From Agaribacillus aureus (lineage in GTDB: Bacteria; Bacteroidota; Bacteroidia; Cytophagales; Cyclobacteriaceae), in assembly GCA_030442055.1 (NCBI GenBank), contig JAUJEB010000001.1, positions 992,001 to 1,056,000 on the forward strand: a DNA stretch of 64,000 nt. Reading direction: 5' to 3'. A program made the translations under genes and the position numbers. The stretch's first letter is position 1, and every line of letters begins with the position of its first letter. The notes beneath the pieces were generated by a model, which had not been told where the DNA came from, did no database searches, and saw only the letters and a list, made by a program, of their open reading frames with translations. This document shows positions 58,759-64,000 of this stretch, one piece after another.

Positions 58759-60174
58759 ATGAAAATTCTCCGCTTAACGATGTGTTTTATTTGCATTTGG
58801 GTAACGGTAGTGTTGCACGCTAATACGCATCCATGGGAAAATTTGCCACTACATCAACAGGCAGATGCACTGCACAAAGCCATTCTTAGTCTTGACGAAA
58901 AGGAATGTGACTCTGTTATATCACTCTCAGAGGAGCTAGGGGATATCGCTGAAAAGTTAGAAGACAATTCCAACAAAGCGTTTTCACTGCGACAGCTTGG
59001 ATGGGCCTACGAGAAAAAGAAAGCGCTCAGTCAAAGTATTCGCTATTACTTTAAAGCCGAAAAAATCTACCAGGAGCTGGAAGATAATGGAGGTTTGGGT
59101 ACGGTATATTTCAACATTGGGAGGATTTTTGCTCGAGCACATAATCATCAGGAAGCTCTTAACTACCTGGTAAAGGCCAAAGAACATTACACACTGGCCA
59201 ACGAACCCTTTAAAATCAGCAAAGCACTGTATGAAATGGCCAGGCGTCACACTGACCTGAAAGATCCTGACACCGCCACAAAATTACTTCATGAAGCGCT
59301 TGAAATATGCCCGGAGGAAGAGATATCTCATATTTCTATGATCAATAATAAATTGGGATGGGCTGCCAAAGACAGGAAGGAATATGCCAAAGCCCGTGAT
59401 TTTTATGAAAAATCGTTGTTAGTCTTAGGTGACGCAGATAAGTGGATTTGGAAAAAAGGCATCGCTTACAATAATATCGGGGAAACCTACCTCCTTGAAG
59501 GACAATACGATAAAGCAGCAGTGCCCCTGGAAAAAGCCCTGGCCATCAAAAATGACCACGACAACCCGCAATCATCACTGGAGACCCTGACTTTGCTCGC
59601 CAGGCTTGATTACAAACGTGGCAACATCAATAAAGCCATTGAAAAATTATACCTGGGACTGTCGACCGTCGATACCAAACGACTGTGTCCAAAGATTGGT
59701 CAGGCGCTGGCATTGATCACCGAAATGGCCAACGACCCGAAACACACTCCCCTACCCTGTGCTTCTTTCAACCATTACATGAAAATTCAACAGCAGCAGT
59801 TTCAGGCATTGCAAAGTTTGAAAAAAGACCTGGACAAGTCCGCTTCCAGACAACATATCGAAGCCGGAAAGGACCTCCATTTCCAGGACCTGGAAGGTAG
59901 TAACTTGCAAGCATCGTTGGTAAGCCAAAAGGATACTTATATCAACATCTTCAGCATTCTGACCATCATCGCTGTTGTGGCCATTTCCTTTGGACTCAAT
60001 CATTGGTGGGGCAAAAGAAAGGCCGTAAAAGCAAAAGACAACTTCGTCAGCGAGCAAATGAAAAACTATGATCAGCGGATACTTCAGATGCTTATCGTAA
60101 AAGCAGAATATGAAGAGATCAAGCTCAAATTAAAAAAAGACTTTGGCCTGGATGATAAGGACTTTTCCGTTTAG
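58759..60174 (+). CDS. TPR protein with signal peptide, one membrane helix and cytoplasmic coiled-coil tail
   Basis: 471 residues. Signal peptide (to about VLHANTH). Residues about 60-300 are tetratricopeptide repeats (SLRQLGWAYEKKKALSQSIRYYFKAE, VYFNIGRIFARAHNHQEALNYLVKA and others). A single transmembrane helix is at about 394-415 (NIFSILTIIAVVAISFGL), followed by a short basic/coiled tail (EQMKNYDQRILQMLIVKAEYEEIKLKLKKDFG). In Bacteroidota this layout is common in sensor proteins that end in a LuxR HTH or histidine kinase; here the output domain is absent or very short. Confidence 0.75.
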   Translation: MKILRLTMCFICIWVTVVLHANTHPWENLPLHQQADALHKAILSLDEKECDSVISLSEELGDIAEKLEDNSNKAFSLRQLGWAYEKKKALSQSIRYYFKAEKIYQELEDNGGLGTVYFNIGRIFARAHNHQEALNYLVKAKEHYTLANEPFKISKALYEMARRHTDLKDPDTATKLLHEALEICPEEEISHISMINNKLGWAAKDRKEYAKARDFYEKSLLVLGDADKWIWKKGIAYNNIGETYLLEGQYDKAAVPLEKALAIKNDHDNPQSSLETLTLLARLDYKRGNINKAIEKLYLGLSTVDTKRLCPKIGQALALITEMANDPKHTPLPCASFNHYMKIQQQQFQALQSLKKDLDKSASRQHIEAGKDLHFQDLEGSNLQASLVSQKDTYINIFSILTIIAVVAISFGLNHWWGKRKAVKAKDNFVSEQMKNYDQRILQMLIVKAEYEEIKLKLKKDFGLDDKDFSV

Positions 60175-60254
60175 GCTGTCGTTAGCAAGCCTTTGCTTGT
60201 GGGGCGAGAATGATGAGTACGTTTTGGGGATGATTATTAGTTAGGATAGTGGTA

Positions 60255-60284
60255 AGCTTATGTTTAAGCTGAGGTTTAGACCTC
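60255..60284. repeat. Two tandem small hairpins
   Basis: AGCTTA-TGTT-TAAGCT (60255-60270) directly followed by GAGGT-TTAG-ACCTC (60271-60284), 18 bp left of the two-copy palindrome cluster. May be a bidirectional terminator or part of a small RNA; no coding use seen. Confidence 0.5.
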
Positions 60285-60302
60285 CCACCTGATTTGGCCG
60301 GG

Positions 60303-60355
60303 AATATCGTATAGTAAGCCGATAATTAATAATATCGGCAAATAAGGCGATAATT
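60303..60355. promoter_or_regulatory. Cluster of two 25-bp imperfect palindromes (SatD-type array, copies 1-2)
   Basis: Copies at 60303-60327 and 60331-60355, separated by 3 bp (period 28). Each has the core TATCG-N10-CGATA, with flanks AA and ATT as in the array before satD. The cluster lies between two convergent genes, 112 bp beyond the HTH gene stop. Confidence 0.75.
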
Positions 60356-60466
60356 GGATGTGCCCAATGTAAAAATCACAGCACCTTATCAGATTGAATG
60401 CCGAAGAGATTTGTTATCTCCAAGAGGTTTAAATCTTTTCTAATTTGAAATGAAAATACCTAAACG

Positions 60467-60700
60467 TCATTTTACCTGATCCCGCAAATGTCCACAAACG
60501 AATTGAAGTAAATCGCAGGGTTCAGCTTCGATAGCTATCGCTATCATAAAAAGTTCATCGGCCCGCAGCAGTGTATTCATCTTAATAGAAAGCTCGCTGA
60601 GTCTTTGTTTGCTAATGCCGGTTCTTCTGGCTACGTGAGACTTGTTTACCGCTCTTTTTTCGAGGTATTGCCCCAACCTGGTTAATTGTTTTTCAGTCAT
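60467..60700 (-). CDS. Small XRE-like helix-turn-helix protein
   Basis: 77 residues from the ATG at 60700 (a TTG at 60724 is also in frame). Contains an XRE-type HTH: SHVARRTGISKQRLSELSIKMNTLLRADELFMIAIAIEAEP, with the second helix-recognition pair at GISKQRLSELS. Isolated gene; no partner toxin-antitoxin gene seen. Neighbouring array copies to the left may be a target, but this is a guess. Confidence 0.75.
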   Translation of the reverse strand: MTEKQLTRLGQYLEKRAVNKSHVARRTGISKQRLSELSIKMNTLLRADELFMIAIAIEAEPCDLLQFVCGHLRDQVK

Positions 60701-60978
60701 GTTATAATCAAGGTTTTGATACAATTTTTAATTATGATCTGCATAATTATATGAATAATTTTGACTAATATAAATAAATTCTTTACTTATTTTTTAGGTT
60801 GTCAAGATTATCTTTACTCTTTTAATTAATGGCTGTATTTATGTCTTTTAACGGTCATTTTATCCCTGCTATTTCGACCGGATGATGCCTTATTTTTGAG
60901 ATATGATAAAGGTTTGAGTGTGGGTCTAAGGTGAGCGTTATTGAGGTTTTAAACCCTGGCTGGCGTGGAAAACCAGGA

Positions 60979-61698
60979 TCATCGGACCAATCCGGCAATA
61001 TATTTATATACCAGCGCTGTGGTGATGGCAAACCCAAAACTAAGTAAAGTTCCAATAAGAATGTATTCGGTCAGTTTTCTGTCTTTGGATTTGGAGAGGT
61101 CTCCAAAGCGGAATACTGACTTTGCTGCAATCAAAAATCCAATAGTCTGCCAATTATTAGTAACCACAAACCCGAAAACGAAAAGTCGCTCCAGCATGCC
61201 AATATATTTCCCGGCATTTTCGAGGGAATCTTCATTAGGATCTTCTTCCAGCTCCCATTTCGTGATGATCACTTTGATGAATATCGCGGATACCACCGTA
61301 ACTACCAGAATGGCGGTGATGAGCAATAACATTTGCGGAGCATAAAGCGCATCGATGTCTATGGCATACGCTTCATAAATGCCGACTACTATTGCTATTA
61401 TCAATAAATGGGCGATCTGATCCGAAAAAAACAGCATTCGCTCATTGACCTTGTCTTTCAGGTTTAACTTAAGCACATCTATGAAAAGGTGTGAAACGGT
61501 GATCACTAATATCCCCAGCCAATATTTAATATTGAATTGCAATGTGACCGCCAATGCCAGGGCATGTATAATGGTATGCCAATATAAGTAAGGGGACCGG
61601 TGCTTTCTTTCCTTTTTATCTTTGACCCACCGATTGGGTTGCAACACAAAATCCCCGATAATATGAGCTAGAATAAGCTTTATAAAAAGTGATATCAT
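60979..61698 (-). CDS. DUF3307 membrane protein
   Basis: 239 residues, about seven hydrophobic segments (LIKLILAHIIGDFVLQPNRWV at the N-terminus, with the H-x-x-x-D pair conserved in DUF3307; then HTIIHALALAV and a segment around 100-120, plus later ones). The ATG overlaps the stop of satD by 4 bp (ATGA), so the two are translationally coupled. DUF3307 is often found next to satD-like genes. Function unknown. Confidence 0.85.
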   Translation of the reverse strand: MISLFIKLILAHIIGDFVLQPNRWVKDKKERKHRSPYLYWHTIIHALALAVTLQFNIKYWLGILVITVSHLFIDVLKLNLKDKVNERMLFFSDQIAHLLIIAIVVGIYEAYAIDIDALYAPQMLLLITAILVVTVVSAIFIKVIITKWELEEDPNEDSLENAGKYIGMLERLFVFGFVVTNNWQTIGFLIAAKSVFRFGDLSKSKDRKLTEYILIGTLLSFGFAITTALVYKYIAGLVR

Positions 61699-62297
61699 TG
61701 GTTCGAGATTAGTTCTTTATAGCGCTTTTCCATCCTCATTATTTCTTCGTAACCTGCCCTCTTTAAACTTTCGCTGATGACGCTCTGGGTTTTCTTTAAT
61801 TTTTCAGCCAGCGCTTGCTGCGTTAATTCCGGGTGCTCCATAGCAGTTTTAAGTATGGTAGAGGCATTGCCTGTCCAAAGGTCCATGGTCAGCAAGGCGA
61901 GGTCGAAGTATAGGTTTAATTCCCTGTCTATTTCCGGCCACGGTGATCGAATGGCCAACGTACGCTTTTTCAATCCCTCAAAGCACTCCCCGGAGTTGAC
62001 AAAAGCGCTTCCGTTAGATTCAGTAATTTTGGTAGCCGGAAAGCTTTTTTCGCCGATACCAATCGCCATGCGTGCATCAAGTTGTTTATACTGTTTGATA
62101 TTGGCCTTTACCAATAAGGCGGCCTTTAAGGCTTCCGAAGGCGTTACCTCCAGTTGAAAACTATCACCCCGGTATATCTCCCACGATGCCGGCTCTTGCC
62201 CATATCGATTTAGAGCAGCTTTTAAAGTAGCCAGCCATGCGCCATCAAGCACTTTTCTTGAGTTGATAATATCTCCGGTGATAACGCTGGTCATCAT
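61695..62297 (-). CDS. satD: SatD family regulator: degenerate cyclase-like domain plus HTH
   Basis: 200 residues. The first 115 resemble a nucleotidyl-cyclase/GGDEF-like fold with motifs in order: VITGDI (5-10), YRGDSFQLEV (42-51), ARMAIGIGEKSF (75-86) and GSAFVNSGECFEGLK (96-110), similar to class III cyclase metal, substrate and dimer segments but without clear catalytic completeness. Residues about 157-187 form an HTH (PELTQQALAEKLKKTQSVISESLKRAGYEEI). Together this suggests a ligand-sensing DNA-binding protein. Translation is coupled to DUF3307. The start ATG lies 29 bp from the three-copy palindrome array. Confidence 0.75.
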   Translation of the reverse strand: MMTSVITGDIINSRKVLDGAWLATLKAALNRYGQEPASWEIYRGDSFQLEVTPSEALKAALLVKANIKQYKQLDARMAIGIGEKSFPATKITESNGSAFVNSGECFEGLKKRTLAIRSPWPEIDRELNLYFDLALLTMDLWTGNASTILKTAMEHPELTQQALAEKLKKTQSVISESLKRAGYEEIMRMEKRYKELISNQ

Positions 62298-62325
62298 TGA
62301 TTCACAGATTTAGTAAATTTCCGGC

Positions 62326-62406
62326 AATATCGTATAAAAAGGCGATAATTAAAAATATCGGCTTAAAAGACGATAATTGAGAATATCGGCTTAAAAGGCG
62401 ATAATC
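62326..62406. promoter_or_regulatory. Three-copy 25-bp palindrome array upstream of satD
   Basis: Copies at 62326-62350, 62354-62378 and 62382-62406, each separated by 3 bp (period exactly 28). Core TATCG-N10-CGATA is identical in all three and in the two copies at 60303-60355. The nearest copy is 28 bp from the satD start codon on the minus strand. No exact TAnnTTTG was found between. Confidence 0.85.
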
Positions 62407-62757
62407 AACCAACTAGCCCTAGGATTCCCTGGTCAAGAGTTTTTAACTCCATTTGCTAGTCACAAAAAATCCCCGGCTTTCAAAAATGTATCCGGGCATT
62501 ACAAATGCCAAACCAGCGCATCCGCATTACCCTTCCCACTGGCCTCACACTCAAATGCGGACGATGAGGAATTTTTGGGTTAAAATTGAAAACTTTAGCT
62601 AGTGGAGGTATACACTTTAACCAGGGAGCAACGTTAATTTTAAAACATTCAAAAGGAAACGGATTGTGCCAATAACCTGCTCATTTTTTATCTTCAAAAA
62701 TATTTACAAGAATCAGTCACTCAAAATCCGCTCAAAACTTCACTAATTTAAACCAGT
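62407..62757. other. Intergenic region before the carboxypeptidase-regulatory-like gene
   Basis: About 350 bp between the array and the last gene. No gene or clear promoter assigned; the sequence is AT-rich. Confidence 0.4.
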
Positions 62758-64000
62758 ATGCTTAAAATCTGGTATTTACATAAGTCATTTACATATCTCA
62801 AGGTTTGGATGCTATTGTTATTTGCCGGCCTGCAACTCCACGGCCAGGAACTGATAACCTTGCGTGGTGCGGTGATTAACAAAGAAACTAACAAGCCCAT
62901 TCCATATTCTTCAATCGGCCTGATCGATCATAATATTTTTACAACATCTAATTCCGATGGATATTTCACATTCCACATACCCCAAAAACACATCAACGAC
63001 TTCATCGGAATTTCTCACGTAGGTTATCAGAAAGCCAGGTATCGTATAAAGGACATGGTCAATAAATCCACTTTTTACCTAACGCCAAAGATGGTCTTCC
63101 TGGATGAAATCATTATAACCGATAATCCTGAAAAGTTTGCCTGGCAAGTAGTTAAGCAGGCGTTGGAGAGGATAAGTGAGCATTATCCGACACAGGCATA
63201 TGTTCTGGAAGGGTATTTTAGAAAGACACATAAAATTGACTCGTCCTATGTATCTTTTTTGGACGCTGCCATCAAATTGTTTGACATGGAATTTGCCATC
63301 AACAATAAGAAAAAAGCCCCGGAAGCAGTATTAGTTGAAGCTGTTAGAAAAAGTTATGATCTCAACAACAAGCCTTATAGAAGTTGGATAGATGATATCT
63401 CGCATGAATCAAATTGGCTGGCCAGGCTGCTTAAACGGAATGATGTCCGGTACCAAAATGGTTTGTTGGACAAAAAAAACAAGTATACCTTATCCGGGTC
63501 TATTTTATTTAATGGTGAACTTTGTTATGAAATTGAGGTAACAAAGTTACCATGGAGATATACCAAGGCTACCACTGGTTCCTTAATTAAACTGGTTATT
63601 GGATCTAAAACCTATAAAATCTTCAGGATTGTACATGAGGAAATGGCCAGGGAAAATGATTTTGATTTGTTTGGATGGGGTAAGCAAACGAATGACACTA
63701 TTTTTTCTGCTTTTAGAGGTGGCACAAAAATACTCGAGTTTAAGGATATTGGAGGAAAGTTATATTTGAATTATCTGAGAGAAACCCATTATGTAGATGA
63801 CTTCAGTATACAGGCAAGAAAAACTGCCTATTCAAATGTATATTCCTGGGAGTTGTTTATCAATAAGGTGATTGAAAATGTAGACAGTGACTTACGTGAA
63901 AATATGAACTTTAATAATACACGGGATAACTTTAAAATCCTCGATAAACCATACGATCCGGATTTTTGGAAATCATTTAACCTCGTTCCCTTTACTGCCG
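62758..64000 (+). CDS. CarboxypepD_reg-like exported protein, C-terminus outside the window
   Basis: At least 414 residues, no stop in the window. A signal-like segment (residues about 12-33, ending LHGQE) is followed by a carboxypeptidase-regulatory-like beta-sandwich (LRGAVINKETNKPIPYSSIGLIDHNIFTTSNSDGYFTFHIP, then ISHVGYQKARY), the arrangement typical of Bacteroidota surface proteins and SusC plugs. What follows (YFRKTHKIDSSYVSFLDAAIKLF...) resembles DUF5686-type continuations but no barrel is yet visible. Probably an outer-membrane or cell-surface protein. Confidence 0.75.
   Translation, partial: MLKIWYLHKSFTYLKVWMLLLFAGLQLHGQELITLRGAVINKETNKPIPYSSIGLIDHNIFTTSNSDGYFTFHIPQKHINDFIGISHVGYQKARYRIKDMVNKSTFYLTPKMVFLDEIIITDNPEKFAWQVVKQALERISEHYPTQAYVLEGYFRKTHKIDSSYVSFLDAAIKLFDMEFAINNKKKAPEAVLVEAVRKSYDLNNKPYRSWIDDISHESNWLARLLKRNDVRYQNGLLDKKNKYTLSGSILFNGELCYEIEVTKLPWRYTKATTGSLIKLVIGSKTYKIFRIVHEEMARENDFDLFGWGKQTNDTIFSAFRGGTKILEFKDIGGKLYLNYLRETHYVDDFSIQARKTAYSNVYSWELFINKVIENVDSDLRENMNFNNTRDNFKILDKPYDPDFWKSFNLVPFTA

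Noticed and set aside
62326-62406. CRISPR interpretation of the tandem 25-bp units
   Set aside because: Gaps are only 3 bp, units are palindromic and no cas gene is near.

Overview
The window is chromosomal DNA from a Bacteroidota bacterium, most likely a marine member of the Cytophagales. Evidence: alternative complex III genes (actB, actA), type IX secretion C-terminal sorting domains, DUF4290, a fused ribBA, a MurA with Asp in place of the catalytic Cys, a DnaG without its zinc ligands, promoters of the TTTG/TAnnTTTG type, and a GH117 enzyme of the kind used on red-algal agar. There are no rRNA or tRNA genes, no CRISPR array and no intact insertion sequence. Most of the window is ordinary core genome; the right-hand 8 kb is gene-poor and less familiar.

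Layout. 1-2213: start of an alternative complex III operon (actA, actB; minus strand) with a clear promoter. 2655-7459: minus-strand housekeeping genes (surE, a secreted protein, ribBA, dnaG). 7632-9038: Fe-S carriers (Mrp ATPase and NifU-like scaffold). 9118-18997: a secreted M43 metalloprotease, UvrD/PcrA helicase, DUF4290-murA, a beta-propeller protein and a convergent amidase. 19229-26840: RhlE helicase, GH117 lipoprotein, HD phosphohydrolase, DM13 protein, a shortened DUF547 gene and an S33-type hydrolase with a folded-looking leader. 26930-29651: cytochrome bd oxidase (cydAB) after a small membrane protein. 30067-36864: a SecD-P1-like secreted protein, two large MacB/FtsX-like permeases and an FG-GAP protein. 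36914-42250: a yeast-type cytosine deaminase, then a membrane protein plus winged-helix regulator, a four-gene membrane operon ending in dgkA, and a ferritin-like protein. 42472-51996: DUF3352-like protein, hydrolase, galM, NUDIX, valS and an outer-membrane-like protein. 52253-56395: a 1380-residue T9SS-exported repeat protein. 56396-64000: sparse region with an orphan FecR-leader-like protein, a tiny lipoprotein, a TPR membrane protein, a small HTH protein, a DUF3307-satD operon and a truncated CarboxypepD_reg protein.

Two regulatory circuits are visible from the DNA. In the first, a winged-helix regulator gene (38124-38423) lies between two near-identical copies of a 19-bp perfect dyad (TACTTTG-N5-CAAAGTA) that sit at the starts of the transcription units on either side. 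In the second, five copies of a 25-bp imperfect palindrome with invariant core TATCG-N10-CGATA occur in two tandem clusters, each with an exact 28-bp period: three copies just upstream of satD and two copies about 2 kb away beyond the small HTH gene. SatD itself looks like a degenerate nucleotidyl-cyclase fold joined to a C-terminal helix-turn-helix and is translationally coupled to a DUF3307 membrane protein. This array plus SatD/DUF3307 is the best candidate in the window for an undescribed regulatory system.
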